DNA from: CAYLOC01 sp964385195
Lineage (GTDB): Bacteria; Actinomycetota; Actinomycetes; Propionibacteriales; Nocardioidaceae
DNA length: 21,002 nucleotides
Assembly (NCBI GenBank): GCA_964385195.1
Contig: CAYLOC010000031.1
Location: 1-21,002 of the forward strand
Direction: 5' to 3'
Numbering within the stretch: position 1 is the first letter of the stretch; the number at the start of each line of letters is the position of its first letter. The notes beneath the pieces were generated by a model. It made no database searches. It had not been told where the DNA came from and saw only the letters and a list, made by a program, of their open reading frames with translations. The position numbers and the translations under genes are program-made. Positions 1 through 7,576 of this stretch are shown here, piece by piece.

Positions 1-848
1 ACGTGACCGGACAAGTCCTGTTGCCGTTCTTCGCGATCATGACGATGTTCATCGCGGTGCCGACCGGGGTGAAGTTCTTCAACTGGATCGGCACGATGTG
101 GGGCGGAAGTGTGTCCATGGACACGCCCATGTTGTGGGTGTTCGGGTTCCTTGTCACGTTCTTGTTCGGTGGCTTGACCGGAGTGATCCTTGCCTCACCG
201 CCACTGGACTTCAACGTCTCTGACTCCTACTTCGTCGTGGCGCACTTCCACTACGTGGTGTTCGGCACGGTCGTGTTCGCGATGTTCGCCGGCTTCTACT
301 ACTGGTGGCCGAAGATGACCGGCCGGATGCTGGACGAACGGCTGGGCAAGATCCACTTCTGGCTGTTGTTCATCGGGTTCCACACCACGTTCCTGGTCCA
401 GCACTGGCTGGGCGTGGAGGGGATGCAGCGGCGCATCGCGGACTACCGGGTCAGCGACGGTTTCACCACGTTGAACGAGGTGTCCACGATCGGGGCGTTC
501 ATCCTCGGCGCGTCGACCTTGCCGTTCCTGTACAACGTGTGGAAGTCCCGACGTGGCCCGAAGGTCACCGTGGACGACCCGTGGGGCTGGGGCCGGACCC
601 TGGAGTGGGCCACGTCCTGTCCGCCACCGCGACACAACTTCGAACGCCTGCCCCGAATCCGCTCCGACAGCCCGGCGTTCGACCTCCACCATCCCGAGAT
701 CTCGCTGGGGGAGTTCGAGCAGCATCCGGAGTTCGCCGGCGTCGGCGCCGCGTCGCAGGACGCGCCCCCCATGGCCGGGCGCGAGGATCACCTGCGGGAG
801 CGCAGCGGTGAGGACCGGCCCCGTGACGACGAAGGCGGTCAGCAGTGA
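1..848 (+). CDS. ctaD: Cytochrome c oxidase subunit I (aa3 type), C-terminal part; 5' end outside window
   Basis: Catalytic subunit of the aa3 oxidase, which reduces O2 to water and pumps protons across the cytoplasmic membrane. The frame is open from the window edge (first full codon at position 3), so only about the last 281 residues are present; the GTG at 3 is internal. Visible are the PTGVKFFNW stretch and, 80 residues in, the VVAHFHYVVFG motif. By homology its two histidines bind heme a3 (first) and heme a (second). Several hydrophobic helices follow, then the DPWGWGRTLEW and SCPPPRHNF segment and a charged cytoplasmic tail of about 75 residues, as usual in actinobacterial CtaD. The stop overlaps the ctaF start by 4 nt (GTGA), so the two are translationally coupled. 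Identity is secure; the proton channels and Cu-B ligands upstream cannot be judged. Confidence 0.97.
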   Translation, partial: VTGQVLLPFFAIMTMFIAVPTGVKFFNWIGTMWGGSVSMDTPMLWVFGFLVTFLFGGLTGVILASPPLDFNVSDSYFVVAHFHYVVFGTVVFAMFAGFYYWWPKMTGRMLDERLGKIHFWLLFIGFHTTFLVQHWLGVEGMQRRIADYRVSDGFTTLNEVSTIGAFILGASTLPFLYNVWKSRRGPKVTVDDPWGWGRTLEWATSCPPPRHNFERLPRIRSDSPAFDLHHPEISLGEFEQHPEFAGVGAASQDAPPMAGREDHLRERSGEDRPRDDEGGQQ

Positions 849-1240
849 GGGTTGAGTCCTGGATCTTCGGTGGCAACGCGGTCTTCTTCGGGATCGTGGC
901 TCCGGTCTACTGGTTCCTCAGTTACGACCCCACCGGAACTGCTGCGCTGATCATGACGTTCTCGTTGTGTGCACTCGTGGCCTTCTACCTCGGCTTCCAC
1001 TCCAAGCAGATGGAGCCACGCCCGGAGGACCGGACCAAGGCCGAGATCGTCGACGGTGCTGGTGAGCTCGGCTTCTTCCCGCCGTACTCGTGGTGGCCGC
1101 TGTGGTGCGCCGCTGCGGTCTCGATCATCGTCCTCGGCGTGGTGTTCGGCTGGTGGCTGTTCATCATGGGCGTAGGCGCTGGTTCCGTCGCGATATGCGG
1201 GTGGGTCTTCGAGTTCTACCGGGGCGCACACGCCCACTGA
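845..1240 (+). CDS. ctaF: Cytochrome c oxidase subunit 4 (actinobacterial CtaF)
   Basis: Small accessory subunit of the actinobacterial aa3 oxidase, 131 residues, the usual length for the family. Two hydrophobic helices lie at about residues 6-24 and 33-50. A polar loop with a PRPEDRTKAEI stretch follows, then a GFFPPYSWWPLW segment and two more helices at about 85-122, giving a four-helix protein that ends in a short His-containing tail. The GTG start at 845 is chosen because it overlaps the ctaD stop in a GTGA arrangement and gives the family N-terminus (MRVESWIFGG). It is the last gene of this oxidase operon, since the next gene is convergent. The stop codon lies inside a 9-bp inverted repeat that probably terminates transcription. 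Confidence 0.95.
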   Translation: MRVESWIFGGNAVFFGIVAPVYWFLSYDPTGTAALIMTFSLCALVAFYLGFHSKQMEPRPEDRTKAEIVDGAGELGFFPPYSWWPLWCAAAVSIIVLGVVFGWWLFIMGVGAGSVAICGWVFEFYRGAHAH

Positions 1241-1269
1241 CGAGCTGCCGACCCGTTCGCGCTCGTCAG
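1237..1269. terminator. Bidirectional terminator-like hairpin between ctaF and trpD
   Basis: CTGACGAGC (1237-1245) and GCTCGTCAG (1261-1269) form a perfect 9-bp stem with a 15-nt loop. The repeat contains the TGA stop of ctaF on one strand and the TGA stop of trpD on the other. There is no T-tract, which is usual for GC-rich actinobacteria. That it terminates transcription from both sides is inferred from its position in a convergent junction. Confidence 0.6.
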
Positions 1270-2303
1270 GAGTTGCGCTGGGTGGCCTCGACCCATTTGC
1301 TGAGGGTGGCGCTGGCCGCGCCGGAGTCGATCGAGTGTTCCGCCCGGGCGATCCCGGCGGCGAGTCGTTCGGTGAGGGGTCCGTCGGCTGCCTCGAACGC
1401 GGCGATCCCCGCGGCCGCGTTGAGCAGCACGGTGTCCCGGACCGGGCCGTGCTCGCCCTCCAGCACCCGGCGTACCGCCTCGGTGTTGAACGCCACGTCT
1501 CCGCCCCGGAGCGCCTCCGGCTCGGCCCGGGGGAGCCCCAGGTCCGCTGGTTCCAGCGACTCCTCGACGACCCGGCCGCCGGAGATCGACCACACGTGTG
1601 AACTGTTGGTCGTCGTCAGCTCATCCAGTCCGTCGTCCCCGCGGAACACGAAGCCGTCGACCGACCTCCGGGCCAGCACACCGGCGACGATCCCGGCCAT
1701 CCGTGGGTCGGCCACCCCCACCGCCTGGGCCGCGGGGCGGGCGGGATTGGCGAGGGGTCCGAGGAAGTTGAACGTCGTGGGAACCCCCAGCTCACGGCGG
1801 GGCACCGCCGAAAAGCGCAGTCCCGGGTGAAACAGCGCCGCGAAACAGAACGTGATGCCGGCTTCCTCGGCCACCGCTGCGACCCGCTCCGGCGGCAGGT
1901 CCAGCCGGACCCCGAGACCCTCCACCACGTCGGCGGAGCCGCACGCGGATGAGGCAGCGCGGTTCCCGTGCTTGACGACCGGGACGCCGGCCCCTGCGGT
2001 CACCAGCGCTGCCATCGTGGAGATGTTGACCGTGTGTGCCCGGTCTCCGCCCGTCCCGACGATGTCCACCGCGCGGCCCGGGTAGCGAACCGGGGCGGCG
2101 AACTCGTACATGGTCGCAACGAGCCCCTCGACCTCCTCCACGGTCTCACCCTTGGCGCGCAGCGCGACGGCGAAGCCGGCGATCTGGGCAGGGCTCGCGT
2201 TCCCGGAGAAGATCTCGCGCATGGCCCAGCCGGTCTCGTCAGGAGACAGATCCTCCCCCCGAACCAGGCGGGACAGCACTTCCGGCCAACCGGACCGTGT
2301 CAT
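1266..2303 (-). CDS. trpD: Anthranilate phosphoribosyltransferase
   Basis: Transfers phosphoribosyl from PRPP to anthranilate, the second committed step of tryptophan synthesis, in the cytoplasm. The 345 residues match the family length. Motifs in order are GTGGD at residues 83-87 with NIST at 93-96 (PRPP-binding loop), KHGNRAASS at 111-119 followed by GSADVVEGLG (anthranilate/PRPP site), RRELGVPTTFNFLGPLANP at about 169-187, and the DDGLDE acidic motif near 223-228 that binds Mg2+. The ATG at 2301-2303 lies 10 nt after the stop of the receiver-like gene, so the two are probably one transcript; only a weak purine stretch precedes it. Here trpD is separated from other trp genes and sits between the oxidase and bc1 genes, an arrangement I recall from mycobacteria and streptomycetes. 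Confidence 0.97.
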   Translation of the reverse strand: MTRSGWPEVLSRLVRGEDLSPDETGWAMREIFSGNASPAQIAGFAVALRAKGETVEEVEGLVATMYEFAAPVRYPGRAVDIVGTGGDRAHTVNISTMAALVTAGAGVPVVKHGNRAASSACGSADVVEGLGVRLDLPPERVAAVAEEAGITFCFAALFHPGLRFSAVPRRELGVPTTFNFLGPLANPARPAAQAVGVADPRMAGIVAGVLARRSVDGFVFRGDDGLDELTTTNSSHVWSISGGRVVEESLEPADLGLPRAEPEALRGGDVAFNTEAVRRVLEGEHGPVRDTVLLNAAAGIAAFEAADGPLTERLAAGIARAEHSIDSGAASATLSKWVEATQRNS

Positions 2304-2313
2304 CTCGAGCGCA

Positions 2314-2709
2314 CTAGCCGGTCGTGCTGATGTCGGTGTGCGGCCGCAGCAGGGCCGTGACCACCTCCGCGATCCGCATCGGGTCGATCGGGTGGGGGAC
2401 GACCGCGTCCGCGCGGGACCACGTTGCCAGCCATCGGTCGTCGACCCGGCCGGTGAGTACCAGGATCGGTGGGCAGCGGTAGATCTCGTCCTTCAGCTGG
2501 CGGCAGAGCCCCATGCCGCCGGCCGGGACGGCCTCCCCGTCGAGGATCGCGAGGTCGAGACCACCCCGGTCCATCGCCGCGATGGCGGCGGCCTCGGTCG
2601 CGCACTCGACGTACTCGAAGGCCGGCAGGTCCGGATGCGGCCGCTTGCCGAGCGCAAGAACGACCTCAGAGCGGGTGTTGGAGTCGTCGCTGTAGACCAG
2701 CACCAACAT
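2314..2709 (-). CDS. Receiver-like (CheY-fold) protein, single domain, conserved Lys replaced by His
   Basis: A 131-residue protein that is a response-regulator receiver domain with no output domain. The ATG at 2707-2709 is chosen over an upstream in-frame start because AGGTGA (2717-2722) lies 7 nt before it and the protein then begins directly with the first strand (MLVLVYSDD). Visible receiver residues are the acidic pair D8/D9, the putative phosphoacceptor D57 in LAILDGE, and T86 in ILVLTG. The conserved Lys-Pro after strand 5 is instead His106-Pro107 (VVPHPIDP), and the aromatic switch position is valine. An LCRQLKDEIYRCPP segment follows the GGMG loop. It is transcribed just ahead of trpD. 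No cognate kinase is nearby. I cannot say whether it is phosphorylated or acts as a phosphorylation-independent scaffold; the actual role is unknown. Confidence 0.85.
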   Translation of the reverse strand: MLVLVYSDDSNTRSEVVLALGKRPHPDLPAFEYVECATEAAAIAAMDRGGLDLAILDGEAVPAGGMGLCRQLKDEIYRCPPILVLTGRVDDRWLATWSRADAVVPHPIDPMRIAEVVTALLRPHTDISTTG

Positions 2710-2716
2710 TGCGCCA

Positions 2717-2722
2717 TCACCT
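2717..2722 (-). promoter_or_regulatory. Ribosome binding site fixing the receiver-like gene start
   Basis: AGGTGA on the minus strand, 7 nt before the ATG at 2709. It supports the 131-residue form over a start 36 nt further upstream. Confidence 0.6.
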
Positions 2723-2859
2723 GCCTTGCCTGCTTGAGACCACAATCAGCCACCCGACGGAGACCCGCCGCGCTGTGAGGCGATGCTACCTGCCCGGGGC
2801 CGCCCAGGACGCAGCGACCTGGTTCGACGGATTAATTTCTCCAACAATGCGGGGGGCCG

Positions 2860-2890
2860 TTGTGACTACAGGGAGCCGCATGTCCATAAT
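2860..2890 (+). promoter_or_regulatory. Candidate promoter giving a leaderless ctaE transcript
   Basis: A CATAAT hexamer at 2885-2890 lies 6 nt before the GTG start of ctaE at 2897, so transcription would begin at or next to the start codon. A weak -35-like TTGTGA is at 2860-2865 with a rather long 19-bp spacer. No good ribosome binding site precedes this GTG, which fits a leaderless mRNA. This is inference from spacing only. Confidence 0.4.
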
Positions 2891-2896
2891 GGCTAC

Positions 2897-3535
2897 GTGG
2901 CGTCAGCGACTGCAATCCCGTCGAGCCGGCTGCATGGTCAGCACGGTCGGCCCAGCATGGTCAGTGTCGGTACCATCGTGTGGCTGTCCAGCGAGCTGAT
3001 GTTCTTCGCCGCGCTCTTCGCGGCGTACTACACGATCCGTGCCGTGTCCCCGGCGTTGTGGGCACAGGACACCCCCAAACTCGACGTCCCGTTTGCTGCG
3101 GTCAACACCACGGTTCTGGTGTTGAGCTCAGTCACCTGCCAGCTTGGAGTGTTCTGCGCCGAGCGGGGACAGGTCGGCAGATCCGGGAGCATCTTCAACG
3201 TCGGCCGGTGGGGTTTACGCGAGTGGTTCGTGCTTACCTATCTCATGGGCGCGTTCTTCATCGCCGGTCAGACGGTGGAGTACGCCGGCATGTTCCACGA
3301 CGGCATCACGATGGCCTCCTCGGCGTACGGGTCCGTCTTCTACCTCACCACCGGCTTCCACGGGCTCCACGTGACCGGCGGCCTGTTGGCGTTCCTGTTC
3401 GTGCTCGGGCGGACGTTCCTGGCCAAACGGTTCACCCACGAGCAGGCGGTGACCGCTGTCGTGGTCTCGTACTACTGGCACTTTGTCGATATCGTATGGA
3501 TTGCGTTGTTCGCCTCCATCTACCTCCTCCAATAG
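2897..3535 (+). CDS. ctaE: Cytochrome c oxidase subunit III
   Basis: Membrane subunit III of the aa3 oxidase. From the GTG at 2897 it has 212 residues, close to the usual length of about 200. The frame stays open upstream to 2783, but that part reads as non-family sequence. The chosen start gives VASATAIPSSRL followed by the diagnostic MVSVGTIVWLSSELMFFAALF. Five hydrophobic helices can be traced, including WFVLTYLMGAFFIAGQTVEY and the YLTTGFHGLHVTGG segment with conserved histidines, ending in a VVSYYWHFVDIVWIALF helix. An alternative start is the ATG at 2954, but it would remove the short N-terminal arm. ctaE heads the ctaE-qcrC-qcrA-qcrB operon, so subunit III is co-expressed with the bc1 complex rather than with ctaD/ctaF. 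Confidence 0.95.
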   Translation: MASATAIPSSRLHGQHGRPSMVSVGTIVWLSSELMFFAALFAAYYTIRAVSPALWAQDTPKLDVPFAAVNTTVLVLSSVTCQLGVFCAERGQVGRSGSIFNVGRWGLREWFVLTYLMGAFFIAGQTVEYAGMFHDGITMASSAYGSVFYLTTGFHGLHVTGGLLAFLFVLGRTFLAKRFTHEQAVTAVVVSYYWHFVDIVWIALFASIYLLQ

Positions 3536-3559
3536 CAGGCCGGGAAAGGACACGCCACT

Positions 3560-4393
3560 GTGAAGTTCCTTACGACAAGGCGTCGGCACCCCTTCGCGGG
3601 GGTGCTGGTCCTGTTGCTTGGGCTGCTTGCCATGGGCGGCTTCTACGCCGCGTTGAACCCCGCCTCGGCCGAGAAAGGCGCTGGCAGCCAGCAGTTGATC
3701 GAGAAGGGTCGTCACCTCTACGTCGTCTCCTGCTCCTCCTGCCACGGGATGAACGGTGAAGGCGTTCTCACCAAGCGGGGGGAGAACTACGGACCCCCGC
3801 TGGTCGGGGTCGGCGCAGCGGCGGTCGACTTCCAGGTGGGCACCGGCCGGATGCCGATGGCGCGACCAGGAGCGCAGGCAGCCCAGCGCGAGCCGATCTT
3901 CACCGACCAGGAGACCCGTGCACTGGCTGCCTACGTCGCCTCGCTCGGCCCCGGCCCGGCCATCCCCACCAAGCAGAAGTACTCTCCCGAAGGGCTGAGC
4001 GCTGAGGAGATCGCCCAGGGTGGACAGTTCTTCCGGACGAACTGCACGGCGTGTCACAACTTCGCCGGCAGTGGCGGTGCCCTTCCACACGGACGTTACG
4101 CCCCTCAACTACGAGGCGTCAGTGCGAAGCACATCTACGAGGCCCTGATCACCGGACCGCAGGAAATGCCGGTCTTCAGCGACGACGTGCTGAAGCCCCA
4201 GGAGAAGCGGCAGATCATCGGCTACATCCAAAACGTGAACGACCAAGACTCGCACGGGGGGGCGAACCTCGGTCTGCTGGGCCCGGTCGGTGAGGGTGCG
4301 TTCGCCTGGTTCGCTGGCATCGGTGGCCTCGTGCTGGTCGCCACCTTCATTGCGAGTAAGGGAGTGCGAGCAAGAAAGCGCAAGGCCGAATGA
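3560..4393 (+). CDS. qcrC: Diheme cytochrome c subunit of the menaquinol-cytochrome c oxidoreductase
   Basis: Membrane-bound diheme cytochrome c of the actinobacterial bc1 complex. It carries electrons from the Rieske/cytochrome b core to the aa3 oxidase and replaces a soluble cytochrome c. The 277 residues start at a GTG with AAAGGA 9 nt upstream. A TM segment lies at about residues 11-30, then two cytochrome c domains with CSSCH at 58-62 and CTACH at 162-166. Likely axial methionines are in the RMPM stretch (98-100) and EMPVF (203). A second TM lies at about 246-266, followed by a basic cytoplasmic end (RARKRKAE). The gene starts 24 nt after ctaE and its stop overlaps qcrA by 4 nt (ATGA). 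Confidence 0.97.
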   Translation: MKFLTTRRRHPFAGVLVLLLGLLAMGGFYAALNPASAEKGAGSQQLIEKGRHLYVVSCSSCHGMNGEGVLTKRGENYGPPLVGVGAAAVDFQVGTGRMPMARPGAQAAQREPIFTDQETRALAAYVASLGPGPAIPTKQKYSPEGLSAEEIAQGGQFFRTNCTACHNFAGSGGALPHGRYAPQLRGVSAKHIYEALITGPQEMPVFSDDVLKPQEKRQIIGYIQNVNDQDSHGGANLGLLGPVGEGAFAWFAGIGGLVLVATFIASKGVRARKRKAE

Positions 4394-5496
4394 GCGACCA
4401 CGACTACTCCGGTAACGGCTCGTCCGGGAACGGGCATCGCGCGGAGAGTTCCGACGGCTCCGAGTTGCTGCCGCTCGGACCCGCTGAGCCGATCCCGGAC
4501 CCGGGCTTGCCCGAGCACGAGCCGCGGCCCACCGACGTCGACTCATCGATGGAGAAGCGAGCCGAGCGCCAGGTCAGCGCGATGTTCATCGGCGCAGCCG
4601 CTCTGGCCTGGGTGTTCTGCATCTGCTACTTCATGATCCCCCGGCACGCTCAGTTCGTCGGGATGAATGCCTCGAACGTCGCCTTGGGGATGACACTCGG
4701 GATCGCGCTGTGCCTCATCGGGTTCGGGCTGATTCAGTGGGCGAAGAAGCTGATGGCCGACAACGAGATCGTGGAGGAGCGGCACCCCTCGGGATCCAGC
4801 GAGGAAGATCAATCAGCCGCTCTGGCCGCGGTCCGCGCCGGCGTCGAGGAGTCCGGCTTCGGGCGGCGTAAGTTGATCCGCAACAGCCTGCTGGGAGCCG
4901 TCGGTCTGCTCGGGCTCCCGGCCATTGTCATGCTACGGGACCTCGGCCCCCTGCCGAAGTCCAAACCGGAGCACACCGTATGGGCCAAAGGGATGCGGAT
5001 CGTCAACGACGTTGCCGGTACTCCCATCAAGCCCGGGGATGTCGAGCTGGGCCAGTTGGTCAACGCCGAACCGGAGGTGTTCTTCGCCCACCAGGGACCC
5101 AACGGCAAGATGCTCCCACCGGAGTACGAGGGCACTGAACTGAACACCCAGAAGGCCAAGGCAGCGGTCATCGTGGTGCGGATGCAGCCCTCGGATATCC
5201 GGTCGGCCCACGAACGCTCGTGGGGTGTCGACGGCATCGTCTGCTTCTCCAAGATCTGTACCCACGTCGGCTGCGCCATCAGCCTGTGGGAGGACCAGAC
5301 CCACCAGCTGTTGTGTCCGTGTCACCAGTCCACGTTCGACCTGGCCAACGACGGCGAGGTGGTCTTCGGGCCCGCCGCACGGCCGCTGCCGCAGCTGCCG
5401 ATCAAGGTCGACGGTGAGGGCTACCTGGTGGCCCAGAGCGACTTCCACGAACCGGTCGGACCGAGTTTCTGGGAGCGTGGGAAGGGCGGAATATGA
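4390..5496 (+). CDS. qcrA: Rieske iron-sulfur subunit of the bc1 complex
   Basis: Carries the [2Fe-2S] cluster that takes the first electron from menaquinol at the outer face of the membrane. It has 368 residues. A polar, acidic N-terminal region of about 60 residues is followed by three hydrophobic segments (about 63-83, 95-117, 166-182); three rather than one is the actinobacterial form. Cluster ligands are C290-T-H292 with C295 in ICTHVGC, and C309-P-C311-H312 in CPCHQSTFD. The cysteines 295 and 311 would form the usual disulfide. A GPAARPLPQLP loop follows. A 4-nt ATGA overlap at each end couples it to qcrC and qcrB. The long polar N-terminus is variable in this family. Confidence 0.97.
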   Translation: MSDHDYSGNGSSGNGHRAESSDGSELLPLGPAEPIPDPGLPEHEPRPTDVDSSMEKRAERQVSAMFIGAAALAWVFCICYFMIPRHAQFVGMNASNVALGMTLGIALCLIGFGLIQWAKKLMADNEIVEERHPSGSSEEDQSAALAAVRAGVEESGFGRRKLIRNSLLGAVGLLGLPAIVMLRDLGPLPKSKPEHTVWAKGMRIVNDVAGTPIKPGDVELGQLVNAEPEVFFAHQGPNGKMLPPEYEGTELNTQKAKAAVIVVRMQPSDIRSAHERSWGVDGIVCFSKICTHVGCAISLWEDQTHQLLCPCHQSTFDLANDGEVVFGPAARPLPQLPIKVDGEGYLVAQSDFHEPVGPSFWERGKGGI

Positions 5497-7256
5497 GCAC
5501 CCCAGCCAGCCCCTCGAGCCATCGCACCAGCACCGCGGCACCGGGCGGTGCTGCGGCCAACGGCAAGCCGAACGTGGTGAAGTGGCTGGATGACCGGGTC
5601 GGGCTTGGAACGCAGGGCAAGCACCTGCTGCGGAAGGTGTTCCCCGACCACTGGTCCTTCATGCTCGGCGAGATCGCACTCTGGAGTTTCGTCATCTTGA
5701 TCCTGACCGGGATCTTCCTGAGCCTGTGGTTCAAGCCCGACATGGCCGAGACGGAGTACATGGGGTCCTACGCCAACCTGCGTGGGGTGTCCATGTCCGA
5801 GGCGTACGCCTCGACCCTTCATCTGTCCTTCGATGTCCGCGGCGGCCTGTTGATGCGGCAGATGCACCACTGGTCGGCCAACCTGTTCATCGCCGCGATG
5901 ATGATCCATATGCTCCGGATCTTCTTCACCGGAGCATTCCGGAAACCGCGCGAAATCAACTGGCTGATCGGGCTGACGTTGCTGGTGCTGGGCATTCTGG
6001 AGGGGTTCGCCGGCTACTCCCTCCCCGATGACCTGCTGTCCGGTACGGGCTTGCGGATCATGGACGGTTGTATCCGCTCCATCCCCGTCGTGGGTACCTA
6101 CCTGGAGTTCTTCATCTTCGGGGGTCAGTTCCCTGGCGACGTCTTCATCTCGCGGCTCTACATCGTGCACGTGCTGTTGATCCCGGGGTTGTTACTGGCG
6201 TTGATATCGGCGCACATGTTGTTGCTGGTGTACCAGAAGCACACCCAGTGGCCCGGACCCGGCAAGACGAACAGCAACGTGGTCGGGCGGCCGCTGATGC
6301 CGGTGTACATGGCCAATGCCGGTGGGTTCTTCTTCGTGGTCTTCGGCGTGACCGCGCTGATGGGAGCGCTAGTCCAGATCAACCCGATCTGGCTGTACGG
6401 CCCCTACGATCCCAGCCAGATCACGGCGGGATCCCAGCCGGACTGGTATATGGGATGGCTTGAGGGCGGCCTGCGTATCATGCCGAACTGGGAGACCCAT
6501 ATCGCCGGGTTCACCATCTCCTGGAACGTCTTGATCCCCTTCCTCGGCTTGCTCGGGTTCGTGTTCACAGTGTTGGGGCTGTATCCGTTCATCGAGCGCT
6601 GGATCACCGGTGATCAGCGGGAGCACCACCTGCTGGATCGTCCCCGCAACGCCCCGACCCGGACCGGCATTGGTGTTGCTGGAGTCACGTTCTTCGCACT
6701 GCTGACGATCGCCGGCGGCAACGACATCTTTGCCATGTGGTTCCACCTGTCACTGGAGTCGATCACCTGGTTCATGCGGTTCGCGGTGGTGCTCGGCCCC
6801 GTCCTTGCCTTCATCATTACCCGCCGCTGGGCGATCGGGCTGCAGCGCCAGGATCGGGAGGCGCTGCTGCACGGTCGCGAGACCGGTGTCATCGTGCGGT
6901 CTCCGGAGGGCGGATACAGCGAGGTCCACGCACCGCTGAGCCCGGAGGCGGCCTACACGATCACTGCGCACGAGCGACGGCAGATCCCCGTCCCGCCCGA
7001 GGCCCGGGACCCGCAAGGGGTGCGGGCGCCCGGCGTCGCAGCCGAGCGTGCCCGGTCACGGCTTGCGAAGTTCTGGTTCGGAGACGAGGTGCCCAAGCCC
7101 ACCGAGGAGGAGCTGGAGTCCGCGCACGCCCACGCGGCCGAGGGCCCAGAGCTCGAGCCGGGAGAGGAACACGTCGGCATCGAGACCGGCGGCCAGGTCG
7201 GGGGCGATGAGTTCATCGGCGACGAGCCCGACGAGTACGCCCCCGGCAACCGCTAG
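5493..7256 (+). CDS. qcrB: Cytochrome b subunit of the bc1 complex
   Basis: Heme b-binding membrane core that oxidises menaquinol. It has 587 residues. Heme-ligand histidines are in the RQMHHW and MMIHM segments (about 126 and 139) and the YIVHVLL and ISAHMLL segments (226 and 241). The Qo-site motif is PDWY at 316-319, in place of the mitochondrial PEWY. Hydrophobic helices run from about 58 to 445. A charged cytoplasmic extension of about 135 residues follows, rich in Glu near the end (EEELESAHAHAAEGPELEPGEEH); such extensions occur in actinobacterial QcrB. The ATG overlaps the qcrA stop (ATGA). The TAG stop shares the palindrome CTAG with the stop of the convergent Lrp-like gene. Confidence 0.97.
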   Translation: MSTPASPSSHRTSTAAPGGAAANGKPNVVKWLDDRVGLGTQGKHLLRKVFPDHWSFMLGEIALWSFVILILTGIFLSLWFKPDMAETEYMGSYANLRGVSMSEAYASTLHLSFDVRGGLLMRQMHHWSANLFIAAMMIHMLRIFFTGAFRKPREINWLIGLTLLVLGILEGFAGYSLPDDLLSGTGLRIMDGCIRSIPVVGTYLEFFIFGGQFPGDVFISRLYIVHVLLIPGLLLALISAHMLLLVYQKHTQWPGPGKTNSNVVGRPLMPVYMANAGGFFFVVFGVTALMGALVQINPIWLYGPYDPSQITAGSQPDWYMGWLEGGLRIMPNWETHIAGFTISWNVLIPFLGLLGFVFTVLGLYPFIERWITGDQREHHLLDRPRNAPTRTGIGVAGVTFFALLTIAGGNDIFAMWFHLSLESITWFMRFAVVLGPVLAFIITRRWAIGLQRQDREALLHGRETGVIVRSPEGGYSEVHAPLSPEAAYTITAHERRQIPVPPEARDPQGVRAPGVAAERARSRLAKFWFGDEVPKPTEEELESAHAHAAEGPELEPGEEHVGIETGGQVGGDEFIGDEPDEYAPGNR

Positions 7257-7534
7257 CCTTCCGCCCCCAGCGAGAACGCCGCCTCCAGGTCGTGGGTGGA
7301 GTAGGTCCGGAACGCGATGTGCGTCTGGGTGTCGGTGACGCCGGGCACCTTGTTGATGTGGTCCGGGACCACGTCCGCGATGTCCTCGTGCTGCCGCACC
7401 CGGACCAACGCGATCAGATCGATGTCTCCGGTGACGGAGTAGACCTCACTGACCCCGTCCAGCGCTGCGACCTGCTCGGCGACATCGGGAATGCGGGACA
7501 CTTCTGCCTTGATGAAGACGATCGCGGTGATCAC
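7253..7534 (-). CDS. Stand-alone Lrp/AsnC-type RAM (ligand-binding) domain protein
   Basis: A 93-residue protein consisting of the Lrp/AsnC effector-binding domain only, with no helix-turn-helix. The sequence ITAIVFIKAEVSRIP, ALDGVSEVYSVTGDIDLIALVRV and a C-terminal FRTYSTHDLEAAF are typical of the short Lrp-like proteins of actinobacteria. Such domains assemble into ring-like oligomers and bind amino acids or similar ligands; without a DNA-binding part it may modulate a partner protein, which is inference. The GTG start (7532-7534) has a strong GAGGAG 5 nt upstream. It lies 42 nt after the S9 peptidase gene and is probably the last gene of that operon. Its TAG stop overlaps the qcrB stop tail to tail (CTAG). 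Confidence 0.92.
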   Translation of the reverse strand: MITAIVFIKAEVSRIPDVAEQVAALDGVSEVYSVTGDIDLIALVRVRQHEDIADVVPDHINKVPGVTDTQTHIAFRTYSTHDLEAAFSLGAEG

Positions 7535-7576
7535 GGATACTCCTCGTTGTTGCCGTGCTGCCCGGTGCCTTGCAGC

